A DNA stretch of 64,000 bases, from positions 8,315,620 through 8,379,619 of the forward strand of contig NC_058154.1 of the NCBI RefSeq assembly GCF_011075055.1, written 5' to 3'. Origin of the DNA: Mangifera indica (lineage: Eukaryota > Streptophyta > Magnoliopsida > Sapindales > Anacardiaceae). A program made the position numbers and the translations under genes. Shown here one piece after another: positions 36,205 to 47,599 of this stretch; position 1 is the first letter of the stretch; the number at the start of each line of letters is the position of its first letter. The notes under the pieces are model-generated. The model saw only the letters and a program-made list of their open reading frames with translations. It did not search any database and had not been told where the DNA came from.

Positions 36205-36560
36205 CCATGATGCACACAAATATTAGTATCCTATGATATATGAGACGTATTTTACAATATAATATGATACATGAGAAAAATGATACGTCTCATTAGATGT
36301 ATTGAATTAATACGATATAATGAATGTATTGTATGATACGATACAATACAATACCTTTTTATCTATATAGATAGATATACTTTTTTGAAAAAAAAATAAT
36401 GATATAGTAGAGATGTATACGAAAAATTTTAAATTTTTAAAAGTGTTAGTGCTATTTTTCAAAATAATAATGTGTCAATTATAATTTTATTATTTTTTAG
36501 AAATTGTATTATACGATACGATATTCAATATAAGATATAAAAAATTACTTTAATAATTCA
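36205..36560. repeat. Dispersed repeat, copy 2 (GTATCATACGATA-rich)
   Basis: Diverged copy of 29,270-29,680, in the same orientation. It contains GTATGATACGATACAATACA and its near inverse TTGTATTATACGATACGAT. Probably a MITE. Confidence 0.7.
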
Positions 36561-36756
36561 TAAGCTGTGATATATTTGCATTATTGAATAGACCAACATA
36601 AAATCATGTTACCTAAATAAATAATGCACATCTCTTTCTATAATATGAAGATTTGATTGACGTGTTTTGCTAGATATTGTCAACAAGAATTAACTTTTAA
36701 TGCATATTTTTTTACACATTTCTACCGCATGAGAAAAATATACAAGTAATGTTATG

Positions 36757-36890
36757 TATATCTAATTTTAAATATTTAGATAAATATGTTATTATTTAAT
36801 TGGATGATACTTTATTTATAATTCAAAATTATTTAATTATATAATGATATAAATATCTAATTGAACACTTAAAATTAGATATATATACAT
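36757..36890. mobile_element. Small palindromic AT-rich MITE
   Basis: TATCTAATTTTAAATATTTA at the left is inverted at the right (AACACTTAAAATTAGATATA). The centre, GATACTTTATTTATAATTC then AAAATTATTTAATTATATAA, is repeated near 28.65, 30.2, 37.4 and 62.73 kb. Non-coding. Confidence 0.6.
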
Positions 36891-37484
36891 AATTTTATAA
36901 AAAACATATAGTATAAATTTGGATTTAGTTAAAAATGTATAATTTTATATAGAATAAAGCAAAACCCTCCTTTGTAAGAGTTGGAAGATTCAACCAATTC
37001 TGTAAATTGCATACCCGGATTTGAAGAATTCGTCTGTTTGGAATCTTCATTGAATGATCCGCAATGTAATTATTAGTTTCCATAAGACAATTTGCTTTGG
37101 GGGGATTTTATGTAAAAACTAAAATGCTCTTCTCGTATTCTTTGTATTGCAGTAAGTTTTGAAAAGCGACAACACATAAGTGTCCAATTGTCAAGTGATT
37201 GCTATAACAGTCCACTCAACGGCAATATGAGTAGGGTTGACCCGTCAAGGATATACCCAAGCCCAACAGTAAGTGTTTTTAATTAAAATTTTAAAATGAA
37301 AGATTCTCATTCAAATAATAATTAAATTATATGTATATATATTTTTGTTTATAATTTGGATATATAAATAATATATCTTTATGTGATTAGATAATTTTAA
37401 ATTAAATATAAAGTAACATCCAATCAGATGATGATATATCATTTATATATTCAAATTATATATTAAAATTGTGTACATATTAGA

Positions 37485-38060
37485 GATGACAATGGAGAGG
37501 GGAGGGGAGGGGAGGGGCGGGGAGGGGATCTCAATCCCCATCCCTATCCCTATAGATGATATCAATTTTATCTCTGACCCGTCCCTTTTACGGAGATGAA
37601 AATGATTCTCTGTCTCCTCCTCGTGAAAAAAATCCTCTCTCTATCCCCTTCCCATACCCACACAGAAAAATCTATTTATTATACTTTCTAAAATATAATA
37701 TAAATATATTAAATAACAAAATTAAGTAAAATTAAAATCAACCAACTATTTCAAATGTCACAAATATAATATATTACCCACTTTAATATGCACAATAAAA
37801 ACTTAAATAAATTTGAAAAAAATAAATAATCTAAAATTATAAAGATATATTAGTATTTTAAGTAAATATATTAATATAAAGAGATGGGGATGGGGATGGG
37901 GATGGGGATGGGGATGGGGATGGGGGCGGGGATGGGAACGGGTGTAGCAGATCAGGGAAGGGACACATGTATCCCCATTCGATTACGAAGATTTTTTTTA
38001 TTCTCATCTTCGTTCCCTTCCATGTTTTTATCGGGAAACCCTTTCTCTACTAGGGTTGGA
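37485..38060. repeat. GGGGATG-type repetitive element with G-tracts
   Basis: Starts AGAGATGACAATGG, followed by (GGGGA)n at 37,494-37,528, then CCCCATCCCTATCC. A second (GGGGAT)n tract occupies 37,883-37,943 and C-rich complements follow it. Alternating G-rich and C-rich arms suggest a degraded foldback element. The long Met-Gly reading frame here is only the simple repeat. Confidence 0.6.
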
Positions 38061-38257
38061 GCCTCTAAAGTCGAACCAAAATTACTATCTCTAGTACACA
38101 TAACATTGCTCTTCAAATAATATCTACACTAATTCTCATTTTTTTCTTCTTATACTCATATTAGTTACAGATGGAGCAACAATAAAATTTTGCTAGTATA
38201 GATTTTCGCCTCCAAGTGTGATTAAAAAAAAAAAAAAACCGTAGTCTAATAAAATTA

Positions 38258-38520
38258 GACCAAAAGACTTATTTTGACCCAAGGTATAGTGTAATCTCAA
38301 ACTCATATTTATTAACTTTAAAAAACTCAAAGTCTCACCCATAAATTAATTTATGTTAAAATTTTTAGCTAAAATTAAGAATAAAATTGTCATTTTAACA
38401 ATAATATTTTTTGAAAAGTCACATCCCCCCCCCCCCCACCCCAAACTTGGGGTTTTTTTTCTTTACCCCTCCGACCACCATCTCTGACCATCGGTGACCT
38501 CCCTTTTCAACTCTAAACCT
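38258..38520. mobile_element. Truncated foldback element (left half)
   Basis: GACCAAAAGACTTATTTTGA, then CCCAAGGTATAGTGTAATCT and CAAACTCATA match the left arm of the foldback at 15,611 and, more weakly, that at 53,537. No right arm was found. A pure C-run lies at 38,425-38,437. Confidence 0.6.
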
Positions 38521-38544
38521 TCGTGTATGAAAAACTCCAAATAG

Positions 38545-39735
38545 CTAATAATCCTAGAGGGGGATGAAGAGAATTATCTAAAACTTTTAACCAAATAAAA
38601 ATTCCTTAAGCAATTTTATAATCAATCACAATCAAACAAATAAATTCAACAAGATATCCAAACAATTAAGAACAAACTATATTTAGGCACTGATCAAAAC
38701 ATGCAACATATATGTAAACATAAAGTAAAGAAAGGAAAGGAAGTGCTCAATAATTTATAGCGGTTCAAAGTTTTCTTTTCCAAGTCTCTTACATCCACTT
38801 CTTCAAACAATTTATTTGATATTTCACTAGTAAAAAAATCCCCTCTTTACAATAGTTCTTCGGGATTTTGCCTATGTTTACTAGTTAATCAAAGATTACG
38901 CCCAACTCAATAGTTATCCGGGATTTTGCCTACCATAATAGTTATTCGAGATTTCGCCTAAAATTGTTTGAATACAGAAAAACAAATGTGAATGTCTTTA
39001 TTAGGCTGATACAAGAAAGTGAGCACAAGCGTATCGCTCAAAAATTTGAGTTATGAGTTTTAGAGAGAAATTAGAGAAGAAATAAGTATTGGATTTTATA
39101 TTAGCAATATCTTTGACGTATTCTTCATCAAAGAGTCTTCAAATTATAGTCTTTGATGGTCGGAATAGCTTAAATGACTGTTGGTTTGGATAATGTATCT
39201 GTTGAGCTTCGATAATGATATTTTGGCCTTGAAAACACAATGGGATGGGCATCCTATATTAAGGGACAGACATCCTGTTACACATTCTAACTTTGGCAGC
39301 TTCTAAATAGTCATCCAACAGTCGAATTCTTGAAATGAACCACTTGAGGGATGGGTGTCCCTTTTTTAGAGATGGGCATCCTTTTTTGCACCTTCAGAAT
39401 TCAATTTCAAAAGCTTCAGATAGGAAAGGACCAATAGAGGAATATGCTTCCCACGTAAGGGAATAGGTATCTCTATCATGGGAATGGGTATCCCTATCAT
39501 TTGGCAAAAATTTTCAAGAACTTTAGACTTGCAAGGATGGTCATGGGATGAGCAAAGGAATCAGCATCCCACATTTGGGGACGAGAGTCCCATGTCTGAA
39601 AAGATGAAAAACATATATTTTGTCTATCTTTTAGTTATAAGAATTTTATGTCATGGACTTAATTAGCTCAATAAATATAAATTAACAATATTAAACTTAG
39701 TTTTGACATAATCAAAACATATAGGGAGTCTAAGA
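38545..39735. repeat. Dispersed LTR-like repeat, copy 2, with internal repeats
   Basis: Starts AATCCTAGAGGGGGATGAAG and ends TTTTGACATAATCAAAACAT, ATAGGGAGTCTAAGAG, with layout and length like 30,560-31,725. Inside, ATAGTTATYCGGGATTTTGCCTA-like units repeat three or four times (about 38,853-38,955). GGGATGGGCATCC-like words recur (about 39,240-39,600). Non-coding. Confidence 0.5.
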
Positions 39736-40289
39736 GTTTGGATGATGAAGCCATCATCCAGACAACAACATGAAATAGATCAAATGTAAATCATACAAAT
39801 AATATATTTGTGAGTCCATCTCCCTTTCATGCCACTCTATCACTGAACGATTGCTTCGTCATTGCCATGGCCTACAAAACCAAGAGAAAATGGTGAGTGA
39901 AAAACACTCAATAAACAAGAGTAATCTATTGTACAATATTCAAAAATATTAGTCCCTTTTCCATTTTCTATCTCACACTTTAGGCTTAATCTTTTTCATT
40001 CTCTTAAGATTTCTCTAACGTATCTTGGATGACTTGGAATGTTAGCATATACACTCTATCTACTTCATCTAAGGTGAAAATTGGATTAACTTTCAATCAT
40101 TTCGTATCGATTGAACTCGGTTAAGTTAGAGATTTGGTACCTTAACCATGACTTATCTCTAAGGTTATCTATATCTTGGTTGTCTTACTATAGCTACCAA
40201 TTGATAGACTCACAATCCTAGCATGTCAATTTACAAATGTCAATCAATGAACTATCTATGTCCTAACAGGTCCTAAGCCAATCGATAAA

Positions 40290-41090
40290 CCCTTAATTTT
40301 GGCATACACATCAGTGGACACCAATCAACAAACTATCTATCACCTTATCTACCGTTATAAGCTTGTTTATGTGGATTATTTTGTTGTGACTTGCTTTTAT
40401 TTGTCGATTATTACATATGTGTATCAACCTTATGCTCTAAATTTACTTCTTAGGATTTGGGTTCACTCGACTTTTTCCTTGGTTTGAAAGTTGTTCGACA
40501 ACCCACCACCTTGTATCTTTCTTAATGTCATAACATAATGGATTTGCGACAACACTTCCAACTTGTGTGATCTTTATGCTACACACTTTGTCTTCCCTAA
40601 GACATCATAGTCTACCAAAGATGTCTTGTTTCTTGTTGCTACACTCTATCACAATATGGTTGATAGTCTTCGATATCTTATTCTCACATGGTCTAATATT
40701 ATATTTGTTGTAAATCAGGTCGTCTAGTGCCTATCTATTCGTACTTACTGAGACATGCATAGGATAACTCCTAGCTCTAACCTTCATCTTCGAACTTATT
40801 CTAATGTTTACAAGGTTGTTGATGTTTCCACTCGGACAACTTATCATAATTGGTTATGTTTTTCTTAGTTACAAACTTGTTTTTTATATTGCCAAGAAAC
40901 ATGCTATTGTGTCTAATTCTAGTGTGGAGTCAAAGTACCATGCCCTTGCTGATGTTGTTGCTAATATTCGGTGGTTTGTAACCTTCTTGGTGAGCTCAAC
41001 AATCCTCTCCACTTATCTCTACTCAGCTTTGTGACAATCAATCTACTCTTCATACGGTCACCAATCCTATTTGTATGCTTGCATTCAACA
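40290..41090 (+). pseudogene. Ty1-copia RT/RNase H fragment
   Basis: Broken frames match the C-terminal RT and RNase H of copia elements. KLVYVDYFVVTC (about 40,359-40,394) stands for the LLVYVDDIIVTG active-site block, with the second Asp replaced by Tyr. Further on there are NQV-like and DMHRIT-like pieces. A frame at 40,804-41,034 contains SNSSVESKYHALADVVANI (for SRSSAESEYRALA). No LTRs were found around it, so it is an isolated relic. Confidence 0.8.
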
Positions 41091-41099
41091 TATTGACAT

Positions 41100-41600
41100 T
41101 AATCTATATCTCATTCATGAGTTGGTTGTTCGTTTAGAATTTATTTTTGGATTATATAATAATTATATATATTATACAAAATTTTCATAAGTAATATACA
41201 ATTTAATTTACAATTCTTAAAAAAAAAAAAAAAAACCCTTGAACTTTAGAGTATGTAAATTTGAAGAAGACTACTTGCTAAAGAAAGACCTCGAAAATGA
41301 CACAACTAAATCATGCATTGTTGTGAAGGTTTGTAACATATTCAAATACTTCTCTTCAAGAGATAGTTTGAATAATAAATTATGTGATATAAAATTTCTA
41401 AATGAAAGAGTTTGGATTTGAAATTTGTTAATAATATATCAAGATTAAAATCATTAAACTCAAGTTTTATTTGGTTATGAATTTAAAAGTGTCACGGATA
41501 TTTGATGAACTAAAATTAAATTAAAAGACACCAAATTTGATAAACGAAGCTGTATTTAAAGTTGAAAAATTGCACGCACGCACTCACTCTTATTGGAACA
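41100..41600. other. Intergenic DNA upstream of ICR
   Basis: AT-rich with a poly-A run (41,219-41,235) and a piece of the small AT-rich MITE family (41,150-41,215). No coding signal. Confidence 0.45.
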
Positions 41601-41639
41601 GGAGGAAAGTGTTCGAATTTAGAAAAAGAGTTTGAATTT

Positions 41640-43940
41640 GGAGAGAAAAACTGACAAAAGAGACGAGTCAATTGTTAAGCACAGGTTGTATTTTCAAGAT
41701 TTAACAATAATTTACTTTCCCCCATTTTTTTTAAATTACTCTTTTGTCTTCTTCAAAATCTCTACTACCATCACCATCCCCTGCATCAATCAAGCTTTAT
41801 TTCAAAGTTTCAAACTTTATTTCACTTCAGTTCTCTCTCTGTCTTCATCTCCACCACTTACTGTGAAAAAAGATTTTACCTTTCTTCTTCTCCATTGATT
41901 CTCTTGCATTTTGTCAGAAGGGTTTTTCATAAATTCATCATAGATGAAGAATATGTGTAGCTTAAGCTAAAGCTCTCAGTTTCAGATAACTAGGTGAGGT
42001 GAAAAGAAGTTTGTTTTATTGATTTTTTCTTATTTTTCTCTTGCATTGTTTGACTGTCATTTGTTTTTGTTTATTGTCGTTTGATTTTTGGTATTATATA
42101 TGCTTGCATGTTATCTGGCATCGCTAGTGTCTTGTGCTTTGATTTGTTTGATTGTTGAAAATGAGAGAGTAAGGTATTGTTGAAGTTAAAATCTCATCGC
42201 TTTTTCTTCTTGGCTTTCTTTTCTCAGCTACCAAACACTTCATCAGTGAGGTCTCTAAATAAAGTTTGAAACTTTATTTATTTAAGATCTAACCCATTTA
42301 ATATTTTTCACTAATTTTTCAAGTATTTATTAGGACTATAGTGGTTGATCCATAGAAATCTTATCAAACATGGTGATCCTTGAACATTGATCTGTTTGAA
42401 AATTTTTTTTGGTTTGAAAAACCAATAGATTGAATACAATAATTTTGTCTTTGTCTATGGTTGTCTTGTTTGTACTAACACATACAAAATTACACGCATG
42501 TGGTGGCGCGTGGGATAACATATATTTCCTTCTTCCTGAGGCCTGTTTCTTGTTTTTGCGTAACATGGCTGCCTCTGCCTCTGCCTCTGCTAGTTTTATA
42601 GCATCCACTACTTTAAAACTTGTCAGCAAAAGCTGAATTAATGGAAAAGCAAGTGGAATATCATAAGTGCCCTTTTGAATTTGAAAATATGGGAGAAAAG
42701 AGTTATTTTATTTGAGCTTAGGAAAATGCCCACATTTTAATACAGATGGAACAAGAAAAGCGCTTTTACACTGCCCCAGAAAAGCTCTTGAGAAATATTG
42801 ATAAACACATGGGCGCTTGGAAAAAGTGATTTTATTGGAATTTTCTTTTGGTATTTTGTTGGTTTTTGGTATTTTTCGTTCTTGTAGATAACTTTTGGCA
42901 AAGTTAGAAGATTGTTGTTGGGGTAACATTATGTTCCTAGCAAATAGCATTATTGGTTGCCCCCAAAGGATAGTTTAAATGGTAATGGAAGAGTTATCTG
43001 TATAAAAAAGCATAAGTTAAAATTTTTTGACAACATTTTAATATTAAACTCTTGATTTATCTAGTAAAATGGTTGTGATTGTGGGTTTCTCATTAAAATA
43101 AAAAAAGTTATTGGCCAAGCATTATTAATAACATTTACTGTGTGGTGAATATTACTAAAATGTTTCATGTTAAAATCGTTTTGCTGTCATGATTTGATCA
43201 GCAGTGTGAAAGTAATTTATGATGTGAAAAAGATGGAGGTGGGTTTGGTTCAAAATCTACCACAAAATTGAAGTGAAGTTTTTCTTTCAATTATTGAATA
43301 ATTTGGTGACTCATTTGTTGCCTAAAGTGAGTAATATGGTGGGTCAAATGCACCCGCTTGGAAAGCTAAAGTGTTAACCCTCTGCTGAATTGCATGGCTC
43401 GCTTACTCTCTGCATTAACTGGAGAATATGTTGAAACGATATCGCACATTCATTACCTTTTACTTTCTGGGACATTTGATATATAATTTCTAATACTAAA
43501 TTTGCACAAAGGGTGGTGGGATGGAAAACATGTTACTATTTTCTAGATGAGAGATGACCTATCTTATAATGAAGCACATTGCAATATTTGTTGTTATCCT
43601 GTGCTTCTGTGGGCACAGTCACATGCCATGGCCAGGCCTCATTTTCATTATATCTGAATCTATGTGCTAGGAATTGCATAGGCGTGTATTGATTTAGAAC
43701 ATGCAAGACAAAAGGACACAAACAATTGTAATTTTGTTGGTTTCAGGCTCGAATTTTAGCTTTTTATCAATTGCAGATATCTAGGGTCAAGACACTGTGA
43801 CTCTTGCTGGCTGAAGAATTATTTATTCATGGTTAAAAATTAACTTCATGTTTTCCTTGATTCCTTGTTTTGTTTCTATGGCATTCATTTACTTTGTCTT
43901 GATTTGTGTATTAATGCTTTTGGCACATTGGATTCTGCAG
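41640..43940 (+). promoter_or_regulatory. 5' leader exon and long leader intron of ICR
   Basis: A CT-rich, gene-like leader (about 41,800-41,993) ends ATAACTAG before GTGAGGTG. The coding exon begins at 43,941 after GATTCTGCAG. I infer a 1.95-kb 5'-UTR intron, 41,994-43,940; an extra small leader exon cannot be excluded. Long leader introns are common in plant genes and often enhance expression. The transcription start is not fixed. Confidence 0.55.
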
Positions 43941-44002
43941 ATTACAAGCTTCTGATTATCATCCCATCACTCTTTGTCTGCATATATCTTCTGGTCTACA
44001 AA

Positions 44003-45387
44003 ATGCCAAGGTCAAGGTTAGAGACGCAAATCTATCCATTACTTTTTGAGTTGGTTTCCATTTTCTGGATCATTAATACAAATTTAACATCTCTAGTATA
44101 ATCAAATTTTGTAGTTTTCATGGTTTTTCCTTCTCTTTTATATACCTTCAGTGTGTTTGTGTGAATAGCAAATGTCAACAAGATTCAAGTACAGTTTTTA
44201 GATGATATTTAGTTGAATTATGTTGTCTTGTTTTAATGAGGAATAGGGGATCAGAAGTGCCTCAAAGACAGTCTCCTCGAGGTCCACATCAGCTGAGGAC
44301 ATCAAGTTCTGATTCAGATCCACCTCATCATCGGCCAATTGCTGATCGCAGTCCCAAGCTTGGAGACCGCCGTTCCCCGAGAGGTGGCCCTCACTCTGAT
44401 CCAGTGCACCAGAAGAAACTTGGTACTCGCATTGCAGATTTAGAGTCTCAACTTGGGCAAGCGCAAGAAGAGCTAAAGGTTCTGAAAGACCAGTTGGTAT
44501 CAGCTGAGGCTGCAAAGAAGGAAGCTCAAGAAGAACTGGAGAAGAAAACTAAGAAGTCAAAAGCTCCAGGGTCTACAGAGATTCCAAAACAACATTATCC
44601 AAGTGAAATCCAAGAAGAAGCTAAACTAACAGAGACCAATCCTAGGGATGGGGTTTTGGATGAAATTGACGAGACTGATGTTTTTGAAGTTCCAGTAGAG
44701 AAAGTTACAGTTGAGCCTAAGGTTGAAATATGCCAACAAACCTCTGAGGAGGGAAAAATGGCCAAACAAATTGATGTATCAACTGAACCATCAGTAACTC
44801 CAGAACCAGAGAAGGCATCCAACCATGACTTATCTCTGGCAAATGAAGAGATAACTATGCTAAAAACCAAATTAGAAGAGAAGGAGAAGGAGCTAGTGGT
44901 GATTGGTCAAGAAAATGAAAACCTGAAACTGCAGCTGAATGAAGCTATCCTGAACATTTCGACTGCTGAAGCAAAGAAAGAGGAAATGGCACAGAACCTG
45001 AGCCATCTTGGAGAAGAGCTGAAGACAAGTAAAGAAGAGGTGGTAAAGTTGAAGGAAAAGCTGGAAGCAGTGGAAGACGCAAAAGAAGCACTAGAAACAG
45101 AGATGAAGAAGCTGAGAGTACAGACTGAGCAGTGGAGAAAAGCAGCTGATGCTGCAGCAGCCGTGCTTGCTGGGGGTGTAGAGATGAATGGGAGGGTTCC
45201 TGAGAGGTGTGGATCCATGGATAAGCACTTTGGTGGTGTGTTTGAACCATTGGCAGGTGGGTACGCTGGCTTTGTAGGATCGCCTGGAATGGCGGACGGC
45301 TTAGATGATGGTTTCGGTAGTGGTAAACGAAAGGGTTCTGGAATCAAAAAGTTCGGAGACTTGTGGAAGAAGAAAGGCAACAAATAA
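44003..45387 (+). CDS. ICR4: Interactor of constitutively active ROPs (ICR/RIP)
   Basis: Coiled-coil scaffold of the ICR/RIP family, which binds active ROP (Rho of plants) GTPases and links them to exocytosis or microtubules at the plasma membrane and cytoskeleton. Two coding exons: 44,003-44,016 (ATG plus four codons and two bases, MPRSR) and 44,247-45,387, joined in phase, 384 aa. The MPRSRGSEVPQRQSPRG start is a family hallmark and confirms the tiny first exon, which a single-frame reading would miss. Features: Ser/Pro/Arg-rich N-terminus (1-55), coiled coil about 58-107 (LGTRIADLESQL), acidic middle, second coiled coil about 200-300, QWRKAA at 300-305 (the conserved ROP-binding motif), and a Lys-rich tail KKFGDLWKKKGNK. 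The length fits ICR1/ICR4 (about 325-345 aa in Arabidopsis), slightly longer. The assignment to ICR4 rather than ICR1 rests on neighbours DA2 and GA2ox. Confidence 0.93.
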
Positions 45388-45650
45388 TCAAGAATCACTC
45401 TCTTTCGTGATGTTAAAATCTTTTTCAGTATCTAAGATGTTGGCGAAATGGTCGCTCGCTATTTCGTGTTGTGTTCTTAGTAGTCAAGAGTTTGAAGTTA
45501 TGTAGTGATTTGAACACCAAGGATGATTCGAATATGTTGTACTTAAATTTTGGCTATTCCAAGAGCCACTTCTTATAGATGGGGCTTTTTGTTGCTGCAT
45601 GAATGCTTTGAAAATATTTTTTTTTCTGTTCTATGCTTCATATTTCATTA
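45388..45650 (+). other. Probable 3' UTR of ICR
   Basis: T-rich sequence after the TAA stop, changing in character at about 45.65 kb. No definite poly(A) signal. Confidence 0.4.
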
Positions 45651-46830
45651 CCTCCATCATCAAGATCTTCATAAGAAATCATTCGAACAATTTCTTTCGG
45701 TTTCTAAATTCGAACACAAATTTTAAACCAATCTTCGTCAAATAAAAAAAAGGGACCATGAGGAAGAAATCAGCAAGAGGGGATGCTGATACTAACATGG
45801 AATATCTGATCTAATAAGGCCTTCATCCCCTACTCCTGTCATCACATAAACCCACAAATTTGGTCAGAATTTTATAAAAAAATTAAGCAACAAACTCATT
45901 TATCTCTTTCTCAAATGTCTTCTGTGTTCATTTCCACCAATGCATTTGTAGTTCCGTGCATAAAAGTGCCAGAACAGTGGACAAAAGTGGCATTAATATT
46001 ATTAAATATTCATCCTACAAAAGATTAATTAGTTACATGAGAAAAATAAATGGAGGTACCTCCATTTTTGTGGAGTTGTTTGAGAGAACAATGCTTAATT
46101 CAGTGATAACGAATCTGACTTTAATTCAACATTATTATTTTCAACAAACTTGATCATGCATGAGCATGGCAACCAAAGGGAAGTTTGTACTGATTAAGCT
46201 TACAAAGAAAAACACCTACAAAAAGCAACAACAATGATATGGTTAATAATGTGATTTTTTTAGAAGGCATAGAAATTTTATACTAGCTGAGGAAATTTAG
46301 ACAAAGAGAACAAGATTTTATTTAGCAAAGATAAAGAAGGTACAATCATCAAGATAGCACAGGCAACCTTGAAAAGATGCAAGACATTGTAAAAATAGTC
46401 CTACAAATTTTTTAGTAGAGCCGTAATCTAGGGTCCATTTGGCCTAATCCATGGTGTGAGTTTAAATCCAAGAAACATTGAGAGAATAACCTTGGGAGAC
46501 AGTTTAAGTAACAAAAAAGTGAGAGTTTAAATTTGAGAGTAAATGTTTAAATCCCTTCTAATGATATTTTAATATTAAATTTTTAATTTGTTTGATGTAA
46601 TGATTGTGAGGTTAATCGTTAAACCTAAGATTTCACTTATTTTGATCGGTTAATTTTGACTTAAATAAGGATTCCTCATTACCAAACATTAAAAAATATG
46701 TCAGAAAGCTTTCAAGATGCTCTAATATATTTCTCATCCAAGTAGGCAACAAAATAAAACTTGAATTTTTATTCTAATATGATTAATCTTGGTCATTCAA
46801 TCTATAGGATTTGTATGAATTTTGATTATC
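45650..46830. other. Intergenic DNA, nothing recognised
   Basis: No coding region, RNA gene or clear transposon structure recognised. Confidence 0.4.
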
Positions 46831-47580
46831 AAATTTCCCTGTGAACTTTATAAAGTTAGACAATGTTAAGGTTATTTTCATTCCAAGTATTACTTTATTT
46901 TAAAAGCTTTAATAATGCAAGAGAGTTTTCTCTGCATCTCCTTTCTGAGTTCTTAATAATACAAGAGAGTTTTCTCTGCATCTCCTTCTTTCCGAGTTCT
47001 TCATATATTCTTGAGTTCTTTGTGTGTGTTTTCAGATTTACTTACAACCAACCACCACCTTTTGTGCTTAAGGCCACACAATTCTCTAGGGTCATAGTAG
47101 TTGGTATTTAAGGGGAGACCTATGATTGAAAAAAGTATCTTGGCTGATGCAAGTTCGGTGCAAGAAAAGGCAAACAAGCTAAGGAAGAAACCCCATGACC
47201 GTTCCAAAAAATTTGCAATGCACTAGGATCCATGGAGATTAGATTGGCAAAGATAAAGCTAGGTATGATCGATGTTCTTTAAAGGCAAGACCGTCTAGAA
47301 CAATTTGTGAAAGAAGTTTATGATAAGAAAGAGAAACAATTGAAACAGTTTCGTCAGTCCATGGAGATGCAGTTAGAGGATTCTAAAAATCTATACTTGA
47401 TGCCATTGATAGAAGATTCACAAAACAACGTCGAGAGAGCATAGATTTCAACAAAGCTTTAAAGGGCAAGTGTTTGAAACATCGGCCAAACATCAAGAAA
47501 AAGTTGATAAGATAAAATCAAGCTTGGAAGAATCTTGGGTAGATTAGGTAATTTGCAATGCGATAGTGACCAACAACTCA
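46830..47580 (+). mobile_element. 5' fragment of an LTR retroelement
   Basis: A ~44-bp direct repeat (AAGAGAGTTTTCTCTGCATC at about 46,918 and 46,962) lies in LTR-like sequence ending near 47,099. It is followed by TTGGTATTTAAGGG, a decayed TGGTATCAGAG-type primer-binding site. Downstream frames read ATGGAGATTAGATTGGCAAA (MEIRLAK), then RLEQFVKEVYDKKEKQLKQF and MQLEDSKNLYLMPLIEDS, like a decayed coiled-coil gag N-terminus. The remainder of the element is missing. The assignment is tentative. Confidence 0.4.
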
Positions 47581-47599
47581 ATTGTGATACTACAGGGAT

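Noticed and set aside
37884..38120. Met-Gly repeat open frame
   Set aside because: Direct translation of the GGGGAT simple repeat in a repetitive element; no start context or similarity.
42336..42636. Frames in the ICR leader intron, with Ala-Ser repeats
   Set aside because: They come from a short GCCTCT repeat in intronic sequence and show no conservation that I know.
44198..45398. Minus-strand and offset frames over the ICR exon
   Set aside because: Shadows of the real coding strand; the + frame carries the conserved QWRKAA motif and coiled coils.
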